Positions 39,831 to 49,268 of a stretch of 64,000 nucleotides of DNA are shown here, piece after piece; position 1 is the first letter of the stretch, and every line of letters begins with the position of its first letter. The translations under genes and the position numbers were made by a program. This DNA is from Odiellus spinosus (lineage: Eukaryota; Arthropoda; Arachnida; Opiliones; Phalangiidae). The notes beneath the pieces were generated by a model, which was not told where the DNA came from, made no database searches, and saw only the letters and a list, made by a program, of their open reading frames with translations. The stretch is taken from assembly GCA_963920705.1 (NCBI GenBank), contig CAWUCO010000183.1, positions 369,507-433,506 on the forward strand. The letters run 5' to 3'.

Positions 39831-40310
39831 TTATTCAAGACAAGATTGATTTTTATGATTCCATAAATGTATAAGCATATTTAACATAATTATAGCGTCG
39901 TTGTACGTTTTGTCATTCTTGTTGTACATATCTTGAAGGATATCTTCGAAAGAAATTCCAGAGCACAGGTTTGTCAGAACAAAAATGACGTGTCCGCCGC
40001 AGGAGAAAGATTTGGTTGGCTGCAGTTGTGTAAGATTGTGTTTCCAGTTTGAGGCGTATCTCGACAAATCTAATCCGTAAAAATCCGGTTCTTTCCCGTA
40101 AGAACAAAAGAAAATGCCGTCATCATTTTTATCCACGTAGACGCCCATCCAATGCAATCCACTTTCAGTCGAAGGTTGCGAGTTGATGACGAAACAAAAG
40201 GGCGTAAAATCTGGTTTCTTGGGTAGAATATCTTGAGGGTAAACCCCGATAAAAAATGGTCTAGTACGGGGATCGCATTGCAAAAAGCCTTGTAAATCTT
40301 CGGTATTCAT
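39831..40310 (-). CDS. Adenain-like cysteine protease, element 2
   Basis: Intact, 159 codons. GVYPQDILP (22-30), CFVIN (39-43), catalytic His in LHWMGVY (His53), then IFFCSYG, then LQPTKSFSCGGHVIFVL with probable oxyanion Gln97 and catalytic Cys104. This is the fold signature of the adenovirus maturation protease, also found in Polintons. The acidic third member of the triad, usually Asp or Glu in a F-[DE]-S-[FY]-G context, is Cys69 here, which could impair activity. The ATG overlaps the integrase stop by four bases (ATGA). Confidence 0.8.
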   Translation of the reverse strand: MNTEDLQGFLQCDPRTRPFFIGVYPQDILPKKPDFTPFCFVINSQPSTESGLHWMGVYVDKNDDGIFFCSYGKEPDFYGLDLSRYASNWKHNLTQLQPTKSFSCGGHVIFVLTNLCSGISFEDILQDMYNKNDKTYNDAIIMLNMLIHLWNHKNQSCLE

Positions 40311-40860
40311 AATTCAATTTTTTGAAGCTCGGGCTCGTAAAAGCTACCCTTAATTATTTCATCATTTTCGTCTTGTATGACGTAAGCGGGCGGATCTCGA
40401 AATAAGACTTTTTTAATAACAAAAATTTCCGTTGTCCAGTACCCAGTATAACCTTTAGCAAAAACCCCTTTATCAGCCGCTATTCTAACCAAATCACCGA
40501 CTCGTAACTTTGGGACTTTTCTTTTTACGCTTCTATTCATGTATAATCTTTTCCAGACAAGATGTTCGTTATTTATAGTAACATTTTTGGGTGCCATCCC
40601 AATGGTTGAATGGACAGTTTGATTGTAACCATCAACCAATTTTTGTAAATGTTTCGAGTAATTATAATCCTGGTTCTTGGTCATAAGACGAAACATTCGG
40701 CTTTTTAAAGTTCTATTCCAACGCTCTATAATCCCACATTTTATATTACCATAACTAGCGTACCAGAGGATCCCTTTACGTTTTAAATAAGCTTGAACTT
40801 CTTTATTAATAAATGTTCTTTCGGCATGATAACGCGAGATCCGTCAGCGATATGATTCAA
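40307..40860 (-). pseudogene. Retrovirus-like integrase C-terminal part, element 2
   Basis: The open frame 40696-40307 carries the core end and SH3-like domain (YNQTVHSTIGMAP, LRVGDLVRIA, YTGYWTTEIFVI, DPPAYVIQD). The same gene extends upstream to about 40835 with TFINKEVQAYLKRKGI and IIERWNRTLKSRM (catalytic Glu). The N-terminal zinc domain and first two catalytic Asp blocks are missing. No chromodomain-like tail, unlike element 3. Confidence 0.8.
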
Positions 40861-40870
40861 AAAGTTCTTT

Positions 40871-41008
40871 TTAAACTTCTTTTAAGGCTTTTTTCATCTC
40901 TTGGAAATTCCAACAGGATCGAACAAATCCGACTTCTCTAAGATTGTTTCGAACTGTCACCACCAGGTTTAGTTCCTTTCGTTGAGAGAAGAAAACGTAC
41001 TCGTCCAT
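40871..41008 (-). CDS. 45-codon ORF between integrase and capsid genes
   Basis: ATG at 41008 just after the capsid stop at 41013; the product begins MDEYVFFSQRKE. It sits where the integrase N-terminus would be and may be a remnant or a separate small gene. Nothing recognisable. Confidence 0.2.
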   Translation of the reverse strand: MDEYVFFSQRKELNLVVTVRNNLREVGFVRSCWNFQEMKKALKEV

Positions 41009-41012
41009 CCTC

Positions 41013-42353
41013 TTACTCTAACTTGTAAAGAATGGTTCGATCTTTCGTTATCAACATTTGGTTCTCAAACTCGCCGTAGACGATAACTGTGACTGCCGAG
41101 CTTAACGGGTTTTTAAATTTCATCGTTAAGCGTAAACTACCGTGTTTTTCCAAAGAAAAATGTTCGCCACTAGCTCCCTCTTCAGCTGTTAAATCCAACG
41201 CCAGTAAACAATTGCCCTGGGGGTATTCCTCGTACGAGATATCATTACCTTTATTTTTACCGTAAAAATCTAAAGCCGTGAACAGGGATTGGTATTCGCG
41301 ACAATAGCGTTTTTCAGCAAAATTTGGTTGAAAAGGTTGATCGGGATAATTTTTATTTCCAACCGTAACGGCTAAATACGTCAAATCCAAGTGCTCGAAA
41401 TTAAAAGGATTTTCAGTTAAATCTCCGTTGAAGGCTGATGTCTTTACGATGGCAATTCTAATTCTATTTGGGATTCTACCCAAGAAGACATTTTCTTTCG
41501 TCGTGTCTGTGTTACCTCTTTCTATCCCAAAGTACTTTGCCACAGTCTGATTAATCGGGTAGACGCAGGGTGTTTTTTCCAAAACCATGGCGTGGGCTAA
41601 CATTAAGTCTGGGTTTAACTTAATTTTCCTAACGTAGAGCGATGCATCGCTGATGACGAATCTATATTGAGTGGCGGCTGGGGGCAGCGCGGGCGGGGCT
41701 GGAAGTGCTTCTCGCGATATAATGGGAAACGACATTCCTGATCTAATAAATTTAAATTTTACATCTACATTGTTTAAGACGAATTTATTCATTTTACAAA
41801 TATCCAGATGGAGTTTCCCTATCATTTCACATACTTGAGATGGATCAACGCGCTCTTTTCTCAGTTTCATTCCTTGATTAGACGCGTCAAAAATATCCTC
41901 GGGTTTTATCTTGGTATCTTTGTAAAACATTTCCAAAGCTAATTGCGTCTCTTTGGCATCTTTCCCGTAATTTAACAATGTTTCGAAATAAGCGATATAC
42001 GGAGCTAAATTATTAACGGTTTGTACTAGCGTATCATTTAACATTGCTTCTATTTGAGAAAATAAAGCCCATAAGAGTAAATTCACAGGTCCAACTGTGT
42101 CTACCGCCGCCGTCATATCTTCCCAAGCATTATTCGTCGTGTTTTTTTTTAATAATTTAACGTTAAGCTTTAATCTGGTTTTTGATAAATCGACATAGTG
42201 TTCCGGAGTACCGGGGACGAAAAATTCGATTGGTCCTCCATCCGTAATTGAATTGACGGGTTTTAATTCAATATCATTACTAGCCAAAATATTATAATTA
42301 CTAACAGGTTTGACGAACAAGTCGGCTTCAGACATCATACCTTCAGACCCCAT
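41013..42353 (-). CDS. Major capsid protein (F54H12.2-like), element 2, intact
   Basis: 446 codons without interruption. Family landmarks: GPIEFFVPGTPEHYVDLSKT, VGPVNLLLWALFSQIEAM, an AYFETLLNYG block, SLYVRKIKLNPDLMLAHA, FNFEHLDLTYLAVTVGN, and a C-terminal LRLTMKFKNPLS...VIVYGEFEN. Proteins of this family lie beside the minor capsid and penton-like genes in invertebrate Polintons and are presumed to form the capsid lattice. A TATAAATA 52-59 bases upstream fits a late promoter. The decayed element-3 copy is at 14107-15241. Confidence 0.85.
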   Translation of the reverse strand: MGSEGMMSEADLFVKPVSNYNILASNDIELKPVNSITDGGPIEFFVPGTPEHYVDLSKTRLKLNVKLLKKNTTNNAWEDMTAAVDTVGPVNLLLWALFSQIEAMLNDTLVQTVNNLAPYIAYFETLLNYGKDAKETQLALEMFYKDTKIKPEDIFDASNQGMKLRKERVDPSQVCEMIGKLHLDICKMNKFVLNNVDVKFKFIRSGMSFPIISREALPAPPALPPAATQYRFVISDASLYVRKIKLNPDLMLAHAMVLEKTPCVYPINQTVAKYFGIERGNTDTTKENVFLGRIPNRIRIAIVKTSAFNGDLTENPFNFEHLDLTYLAVTVGNKNYPDQPFQPNFAEKRYCREYQSLFTALDFYGKNKGNDISYEEYPQGNCLLALDLTAEEGASGEHFSLEKHGSLRLTMKFKNPLSSAVTVIVYGEFENQMLITKDRTILYKLE

Positions 42354-42404
42354 CTTGTTGCGTTAGATAACTACAACTAAAGCCGATGCCGGCAAGATCC
42401 GGCT

Positions 42405-42412
42405 ATTTATAT
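42405..42412 (-). promoter_or_regulatory. Late-type TATA box of the major capsid gene
   Basis: Minus strand GATATAAATAGCC, 52-59 bases before the ATG at 42353 and just beyond the stop of the minor capsid gene. Confidence 0.5.
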
Positions 42413-42414
42413 CC

Positions 42415-42795
42415 CTAGGATAAAAAATCGGTTTTCTTTCTTCGTTTTACTTTACGACCCTTTAGACTTTTTCTTTTACGTTTACCAGTGCCGTATTGCG
42501 AATTGAGAACTTTGTCACCAGCTGTGTGTAATAGATTAGACCCAGCAATTTTAATATTCCTTTTTAAAGCTGATTTTGGATCTTGCCCCGCTGAAATATC
42601 ACCGATCCAGCGACTTCCAACACCAATTGCTTCCCGACCTAAGGCCTTGGCCGCTGGCTTTATAATGGGGGTAATGAATCGAACTAGACTCTTAAAAATT
42701 GAACCTAACCCGTTACCGCGTTGAAAAACGGGACCTCGGAAGCCTCCTCCTCCAGCTTGCTGCAGGTAATAGTAATAATACCTATTTCGCGACAT
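42415..42795 (-). CDS. Minor capsid/core protein (pVI/pX-like), element 2
   Basis: 127-codon ORF whose second Met (42795, MSRNRYYYYYL) is an equally good start. Tyr-rich N-terminus, QQAGGGGFRGPVFQRGNGLG, then LVRFITPIIKPAAKALG and a Lys/Arg-rich tail (GKRKRKSLKGRKVKRRKK). Homologous to 17899-18297. Probably a DNA- or membrane-interacting internal capsid component (inferred). Confidence 0.75.
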   Translation of the reverse strand: MSRNRYYYYYLQQAGGGGFRGPVFQRGNGLGSIFKSLVRFITPIIKPAAKALGREAIGVGSRWIGDISAGQDPKSALKRNIKIAGSNLLHTAGDKVLNSQYGTGKRKRKSLKGRKVKRRKKTDFLS

Positions 42796-42804
42796 CATTT
42801 TTAT

Positions 42805-44073
42805 TTACCTTCGTCTAAAATGTAATGTGGTCACTGTTTTCCCGAGTTTGAAAGGAATTTTACTGCCCGAATCAGTGGCAAATTCTATATCAACCACGTT
42901 AAAATTCGGTGTTCTGACGGGGTAATAATTAATCGGGTTAAACGTTAACTCGTAGGGGGTATTATACTTGTTGTTCTCTGGTCTGGGTATTGTACGTAAT
43001 AGACCTCCCCAAGTGTCACCTATAACCTGAGGGTATATGAGACTGGTATAATCGAATAAACTCTGGACACCTCTATTTATATCAGCGATATGTTCACCAT
43101 GGCTCTTGTGCGTTAAGCCTTTCTCAATTTGTTTGGTATCAAAACCCAGCATAAGACCTAAACCAGGATTGGATTTGGGAAAGCGAATGGTAAAACTGTC
43201 TCTCAAATTTTTTTGTTGATCCGTGAGAAGATAATCGGGTTTTGCTTCATCAATTAACCCTAGACCACAAAGTATCGTTACCGTCCCATTGTTATTTTGC
43301 TCAAAATCAAAATAAGGCCTCATTCTCGGGGGTAAACACTCTCTCATTCCTTTTAACACCTTCTCTATAGTTTCGTACGTACCGTGTGGTAGTTGATAAG
43401 TTTTAGTTTGATATAAAAGATTTTCGACTCGTTCGTTACCCGTTAATTTTATGGTCTTGTCTCTTTTGACCATCTGCCGAACGTAAAAAGGGGGATATTT
43501 GGAGGTGTCGAGTTTGATCCTGTTCTGGTCTAAAGCTCGTGTTCCAACAATGGTTGTCCCCGTTATCCATTTTTCACAATCCCGCGCTTCTAAACCTAAT
43601 AATTCGCAATACATTCTGGGAAATTTAACGAAGGTTTCACCATTGGGATCTTTAAATTCAATAAGAAAACGTTCCTGACCGTTGACGATCCCGATTTGAA
43701 ATTCTAACTTGTCTTTTACTTGTTGTTGAGTAATAGACGCCTGCATCTGATTAATAATTTTATGATAAATACTTTCATTCGTATTTTTAATTATTGTACT
43801 TTTATCGTTTACGGTTCCCTGACCCGTTTCGTATTTTAAATCTAAATCAACCATTCTAACGACAAAAGTATCGAAGAAGTCGGTAATATTATCCCATTTC
43901 GAAGGCATACTAATGCCCGATAAACCGACTTCCCAATGTCCTTCAGATAAATCAAATGACGTTTGTAATTGCGTCGTGTAACTGGTTTTTGTGTTTTTCG
44001 GGTATTGAGTCATGGAGGCGTTACTCGGGAGAGTCAAGTAGAACGAATCGTAGATGGGAGCGAGCATCGTCAA
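42805..44073 (-). CDS. Penton-like capsid protein, element 2, intact
   Basis: 422 codons, homologous throughout to 25-1287: PSNASMTQYPKNTKTSY, HWEVGLSGISMPSKWDNI, QLPHGTYETIEKVL, NPGLGLMLGF, ADINRGVQSL, and KLGKTVTTLHFRRR at the end. Start at ATG 44073 (MTMLAPIYD). Capsid vertex or minor capsid role inferred from position and the compact homologue in element 3. A TATA-like GATAAATAA lies 46-55 bases upstream. Confidence 0.8.
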   Translation of the reverse strand: MTMLAPIYDSFYLTLPSNASMTQYPKNTKTSYTTQLQTSFDLSEGHWEVGLSGISMPSKWDNITDFFDTFVVRMVDLDLKYETGQGTVNDKSTIIKNTNESIYHKIINQMQASITQQQVKDKLEFQIGIVNGQERFLIEFKDPNGETFVKFPRMYCELLGLEARDCEKWITGTTIVGTRALDQNRIKLDTSKYPPFYVRQMVKRDKTIKLTGNERVENLLYQTKTYQLPHGTYETIEKVLKGMRECLPPRMRPYFDFEQNNNGTVTILCGLGLIDEAKPDYLLTDQQKNLRDSFTIRFPKSNPGLGLMLGFDTKQIEKGLTHKSHGEHIADINRGVQSLFDYTSLIYPQVIGDTWGGLLRTIPRPENNKYNTPYELTFNPINYYPVRTPNFNVVDIEFATDSGSKIPFKLGKTVTTLHFRRR

Positions 44074-44118
44074 ACAGAGTTGAAGGATAACAATGACGAT
44101 GAAACAAGCTGGTCAGAC

Positions 44119-44128
44119 TTATTTATCC
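44119..44128 (-). promoter_or_regulatory. TATA-like box of the penton-like gene
   Basis: Minus strand GGATAAATAA; its TAA is also the stop codon of the small upstream ORF, repeating the arrangement seen at 18353-18360. Confidence 0.4.
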
Positions 44129-44319
44129 TTCCTTTTGAGAGGAATTAAGCCATCGCACCAGTGGCATATATGGTTTAAAGGTTTCAACTCGTAGATCTCC
44201 CAATAATACGGTAAAATAAAGATTAGCCCAAGAATATCGTACCATGGGGCCAGAACGAATCGGGAATTTCGAGTAATAATTGAACGAATAAGACCAATGG
44301 GGACCGTGATCGGAGTCAA
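44119..44319 (-). CDS. Small membrane protein upstream of the penton-like gene
   Basis: 66 codons with one hydrophobic segment (about 24-40, PWYDILGLIFILPYYW), then a His/Cys-containing HICHWC motif and a basic tail (LKRKDK). First ORF of the minus-strand block. Unknown function. Confidence 0.4.
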   Translation of the reverse strand: MTPITVPIGLIRSIITRNSRFVLAPWYDILGLIFILPYYWEIYELKPLNHICHWCDGLIPLKRKDK

Positions 44320-44689
44320 GAGGACTCTAAGCCAGTATTTACAATGGCGAAGAGTGTAAGAATCGTGAAAGAACCAACGCTTCCAGATACAGCATTGACA
44401 TTTCTGTAATTAAACGCGAGCACTTTCCTTCGTTACCCGTAAATCCATTTTAAGCTGACTTTAGGATCGAGTCTTTTATATGATATCCTTCTACCCTGGT
44501 GAGTGAATGAGTCATTGGCCCCCCAGTCTTTTTGGCTATAGAATCCCCTTTTATATCCGGAGTCATGCAGAAAAACAAAGGAGCAGGGACTGAAAAAATA
44601 AAAAATAAAGGAGCAGGGACGGAAAAATGAAAATTTGTGTCAGTCCTCCTTGAAAATGGGTTTTTTGACCGGGGGTTAGGCCGGGTCAG

Positions 44690-44945
44690 ACTGGCGGGGT
44701 TAATTAGGCTAATTTGTTGACGGATGAGGTCATTTGTTGATGGATGAGCTGTTGATTGACGGGGGCGGGGTTAATTTGTGTACTGGGGGGTGGGGTCTAT
44801 TAGGCAAATTTGTTGATGGATGACGTCATTTGTTGACGGATGCGCTGTTTGTTTATTTTGGGGGCGGGGCTAATTATGCAAATTTGTTTATTTTGGGGGC
44901 GTGGCTTATGCAAATTTGTTTACTTGATGACGTCATTTGTTTATT
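44690..44945. promoter_or_regulatory. Repeat-rich enhancer-like region with CRE, octamer and GC boxes
   Basis: Imperfect repeats built from TTTGTT.A.GGATGA, GGGGGCGGGG or GGGGGCGTGGC (about 44761, 44859, 44898), TGACGTCA (about 44822 and 44929) and TATGCAAAT (about 44876 and 44908). These are consensus sites for Sp1/KLF, CREB/ATF and Oct factors, a combination known from adenovirus terminal repeats and other viral enhancers. It lies at the outer end of element 2, upstream of the capsid block. Possibly a remnant of its terminal repeat and promoter. Confidence 0.5.
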
Positions 44946-44974
44946 TTACCCTTAAAGTATAGGCTTAAACTACT

Positions 44975-46186
44975 AATCATGATATCCTTTTCAGAAAACT
45001 AAATCATTATGGACTTGGGGGTGATATTTTGAAATTTCTTGAGGTGTTTCTGAAAGGAAGATCAAATATTATTAAATGTAATGGGGTTGTAACTAAACAG
45101 GCTTACCTTACTAACTGCGGAGTCCCTCAGGGCTCTGCTCTAGGTCCGCTTTTGTTCACAATTTTTGTCAATGACCTATCGGACTGTATAACTAACGCTA
45201 ATACATCTCAGTTCGCGGATGATTCGAAACTCTATCCGGTAATCAAAAACTTAGAAGATTGCGAAAAATTACAAATTGATATAAACAATATAGAGAGGTG
45301 GAGCGACGAAAATTTATTACCGTTGAACGTAGCTAAGACTAAATTAGTTACATTTACTAGAAAAACGCGCAAAATTACCTACCAATACAAATTGAACAAT
45401 ATAATGATTGATAGGGAACCTTTTCGAGAAGATTTGGGTATAATATTTGACTCTAGGCTACTATTCTGTGAACAAATGTCAAATGTAACGTCTCGTTGTC
45501 GAAAAACTTTAGGAATGTCTTTGAAAATTTGTAAAAAAAATTGGTTCTGCGTATGCCTTTAAACTCTTATATATTTCCTTGGTTAGGAGTATAATAGAAT
45601 ATGGCTTATTGATATATGGGGGCTGTTCTCAATCCAAACTTAACATAATTGAAAAGGTACAAAAAAGTTCATTGAACTATATTATTTTAATTTTAAATGT
45701 GAAGGTATATATTTTTATAATAGTGTACTTAAACGTATACATGTCCAGAGCTTCGAGTGTAGAAAAATGTCAATTGAAATATTATTCTTAAAAAAGATAT
45801 TAAACAATCAAGTTGATTGTCCATTTTTATTATCAAAATTAGGTATATTTGTTCCTTTGAAAAATACGCGGCATTCGAACTATTTCTATCAGAAACAGCC
45901 TTCTAATCTTAATCCAATTTCTAGACTTCAATCTACTTATAATAGAATTTCCACAAAAATCGACTTAGGGGATAATTCTATTAATTTTATAAAGAATTAT
46001 TTTAGACACTAGTATTTTATTGTTGACGAATATGTTTTATTATAACATTTGATTTAAATTGTTAATTAATCTGTTCCTGGGAATATATACCGCTTAATTT
46101 AATTTATTAATTTAACGATGTGAACCACTGTAAAAAGCCTCGTCTGTTGGTGTTGTGGCCACAATAAAATTTGATTTGATTTGATA
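44975..46186 (+). mobile_element. 5'-truncated LINE (jockey/CR1-type)
   Basis: Begins inside a reverse transcriptase domain (HDILFRKLNHYGLGG) and ends with a tail of TTTGAT repeats (AAATTTGATTTGATTTGAT) directly against mitochondrial rrnL. A typical 5'-truncated insertion. Confidence 0.85.
44977..46012 (+). pseudogene. Reverse transcriptase fragment of LINE
   Basis: Contains GVPQGSALGPLLFTIFVNDL and the catalytic FADDSK block, then a YKLNNIMIDR-like thumb, with frameshifts near 45555 and 45780 before the C-terminal part that ends at 46012. Inactive. Confidence 0.85.
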
Positions 46187-47076
46187 ATTAAAATAAAGCT
46201 TTATAGGGTCTTATCGTCCCCTAATATTACTCTTGAATTTTTACAAGCAATTTAATTTCAAAATTTATCTAAAAGACAGCTATTATTCGTTTTCCCTTTC
46301 ATACAAGATTCCATTTAAAAACCTAATGATTATGCTACCTTTGCACAGTCAAAATACTGCGGCTATTTAATTAATTATTTAATCATGGAGCAGGGGTTAC
46401 TTTAAATATTCCCTTAAAGAAATGTTTTTGATAAACAGTCGAAAAAAATTTTTGCCGAGTTCCTTTTAAATAAGTTATAAATATTATAAGCATAAGATTA
46501 CTAAAATTCTATTAATAATTTTTTCTACCCTTTTATTCTACTAATAATTTCATTATTTATTAAAATAAAAAAATTTATACTACTATAATTTAACTAATTT
46601 TTATTTTAAAATTACTAAAACATGTTATTAAACAAAAAGCTACTTTAAAGCCTTAACTTTAAAAATTTTTAAAAAATATATTAAGAAAAAATTAAGCTTA
46701 TCCCTAACTTCTTAACTACTTAAAAAATTAATTTTTAAATACACATCTAAAATGATTTATAGAAGAAACCAGATAACAAAGAATACGTTAATATCTCACA
46801 ACTATAAATATTTTAATTTAATTTATGTAACAATCAATTATTTAATATTTATAACTCATTCTTTTTCGGGAAATTTAATAAATATAAAAACTTTTAAAAT
46901 TCCCTGATACAAAAGGTACCTCTTTAAAAAAAAAACTTTAATAAAATTTTTAAACTATACCCTTACAATTTACCTTTAATATTATTTGTTTCTAAAATTA
47001 TTAATAAAAATTAAATTTTTTTAAATTATTTTTCATACCTAATAATTAATACTAATAATAAAATTAATATTATAAT
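46187..47076 (-). rRNA. rrnL: Mitochondrial 16S rRNA, partial (NUMT)
   Basis: The complement contains conserved large-subunit text: TTACCTTTGCACAG-type on the plus side (CTACCTTTGCACAGTC, 46340) and CGACTGTTTATCAAAAACAT on the minus strand (near 46420-46440). The 3' few hundred bases are missing at the LINE junction. Collinear with tRNA-Val and 12S that follow. Confidence 0.9.
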
Positions 47077-47141
47077 TAAAATACTTTAACTTAATAAGGT
47101 TCCTCTTAATGTAAATAAGATGCTATATAAGCTTTATTTTA
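47077..47141 (-). tRNA. trnV: Mitochondrial tRNA-Val (NUMT)
   Basis: 65 bases, acceptor TAAAATA/TATTTTA perfect, anticodon loop TTTACAT (TAC), between rrnL and rrnS. Confidence 0.75.
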
Positions 47142-47188
47142 TCTTTCTAGATTCAAGTTCCCTTAAATCTACTTTGTTACGACTTATT
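47142..47188 (-). rRNA. rrnS: Mitochondrial 12S rRNA 3' end (NUMT)
   Basis: The plus strand ends TACTTTGTTACGACTTAT, the conserved complement of the small-subunit 3' region. Mitochondrial similarity stops at 47188. Confidence 0.8.
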
Positions 47189-48060
47189 AGATGCTGGCAG
47201 TCGCCAGCATCTGTTATTCATAGCTCTAGTTTTCCGTAGACGGCTAGCAGCTCCTCTGTTTGGGCTGTATTAACTCCAATGGGGAAATAACATGGGCTGC
47301 CAAGATCCGAGATTCTTATACATTATCGAAGCTCAAAAATCTTGGAATTACACATGACGCTTTTTTGGTACACGTTAAAGTTCAGTGTGTCTGTACCTAG
47401 AGTCGTCATACCCGAAGGCCTATCTATAATTTGGAAGCTGTTTGTTTTCTTTTTTTGTGTGATTTAGTTTAATCTTATGTCGATATGTGTGCTTTTGACC
47501 TTTTTTTTCCCCAAATCAGACTTTAGTATAAAGTAAAATTAATTTTAAATCTATGTTATACAGAATGGTCGCTCGCTTTGCACGCGTTGAAATTACGGTT
47601 GCCTCTAGCTAGTGCATAAAAGGCCATAAAGTATTTGCACAGCCCGCTTAGGCAAAAAAGGCTGTAGCTTCAAGCTCTATCATTGCTATAATGCTAAGTT
47701 CGTACGCGTTGAAATTCCGTATGGTTACACCTCTAGCCAATGAACGCGCCGTCAGGCGGTTAACCATCCCGCTTATAAATTCCCTACGCGCTGCTGCAAA
47801 GCGACCGTTCTCTATATTTATTCTGGGATAGAGAAAACACAACCCTTTACCTTTACACCCGCTGAATTTGGGAAGTGAAATAAGCGGGAGAGTAGCGAAA
47901 AGAGAGTAAGAGACGCCATAAAATGTTTCATCGGTTAGTTTCGTAAAACTACTATATCTTTAACAAAAGACTTGAATATGGTAATTATTTTTGTTTATTT
48001 TATTTTTGAAATATCTTAATAGAATTTTTATAAGTTTTATTTTCCTTTTGGACTTAAATA
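47189..48060. other. Non-coding segment after the NUMT
   Basis: Starts with a perfect 9-bp stem hairpin (GATGCTGGC...GCCAGCATC, 47189-47210) right at the NUMT edge. An imperfect repeat (ACGCGTTGAAATT.CG...CCTCTAGC) occurs near 47582 and 47704. No gene supported. Confidence 0.5.
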
Positions 48061-49263
48061 TTAACTAAATGAGTTGTTACGAAAATTCATATTGGCCCCA
48101 CTTAACAACTTGTTTACGCCCACGCTAAGTTCGAACGCTCTTTCTATACTCGAGTTTCCACAGACAAGGTCGTCTACGTAGAGATCGGAATCTAACGCCC
48201 TGACAAACTTCTGGTCAACCCCGTTAGCCTGTTTAATGTGATATTTTATCGTGCTGGCTAGCAAAAACGGGGAGGCGGTAATCCCAAAGGGTACCCTAGT
48301 CATACGTAGAACCCTGAACTGATTTTCAATTAATTTGTTTGTGGGTCCCTCTTTCACCCAAAAAAATCTGACAGCGTCTCGTTCACTTTCCGCTAGGGCT
48401 ATTTGTAAGAATGCGCCTTGGACATCCGCAACTACAGCTATTTTATGCAATCGGAATCTAAGGAGCAATAACAATAAATCTGGATTTAAGTTTGGCCCAG
48501 AAAACATGACGTCATTAAGGGAGGGGGCCCCCTTGGCATGAGAAGATGCATCATAAACGACTCGAACCTTAGTTGTAGCGGCTCCTGCTCTTCTTACTGC
48601 CTGGTGGGGGAGATAGTAGATTGGCCCCTGCTGCTTTTCTAGGGGGTTTAAAACCTCTTCGACTATCCCTAGTTTGAGTTGCTCGTCAATGACAGTTTTA
48701 TAATCGGAGTACGATAGGGGGTCTTTTTGAAATCGTTTCAGTAAACCGTTCATTCGTTTTGTGGCTATTTCCAAGTTATTGGGGAGGATATCTTTGGCTT
48801 CCTTCCATGGAAATTGCACGTGGTATCTACCACCTATCATTTTAATTTGACTATTGAATTTTTGAATGGTCTCGTTATTTTCTAGATCAACTGATTTTTG
48901 CTCCCCACTATCGATACCTATATGTTCTAGTTCCCAGAACCCTTTAAGAGTATTGGCTACCTGTCTCTCCGTGATACTAACTTTCATTGCTGAGACTTTA
49001 CAATAATCACCATCCCTACCCGACGATTCTACGGGTCCATGTACAGCCCAGCCTAACATTGTTTCCATCGCGACTAAACTATCCCCGAATCTTTCAGATT
49101 TTCCTGACGCAATTTTCCAATAAAAGTCGCCTCCTATAAGAATATCCATGCTAGAACTGTTCTGAATCTCGTTACTGGGTCTATCTGCTAATTGCCAACC
49201 CCGGGTTTTCGCGCCACGTCTTCTCGGATAAAGGACGATTGGGCTCCCGTATCTAGCAAACAA
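48061..49263 (-). pseudogene. BEL/Pao protease-end and reverse transcriptase
   Basis: 400 open codons: MDILIGGDFYWKI and GWAVHGPVES typical of the DUF1758 protease region, then RT motifs YYLPHQAV, RVVYDASS, VADVQGAFLQI and the catalytic LYVDDLVCG near 48170. The frame ends shortly after, without RNase H. Confidence 0.85.
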
Positions 49264-49268
49264 CGCAC

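Noticed and set aside
45029-45562. Reverse transcriptase considered as a virus or group II intron gene
   Set aside because: FADD box, LINE-type flanking text, 5' truncation and TTTGAT tail identify a non-LTR retrotransposon.
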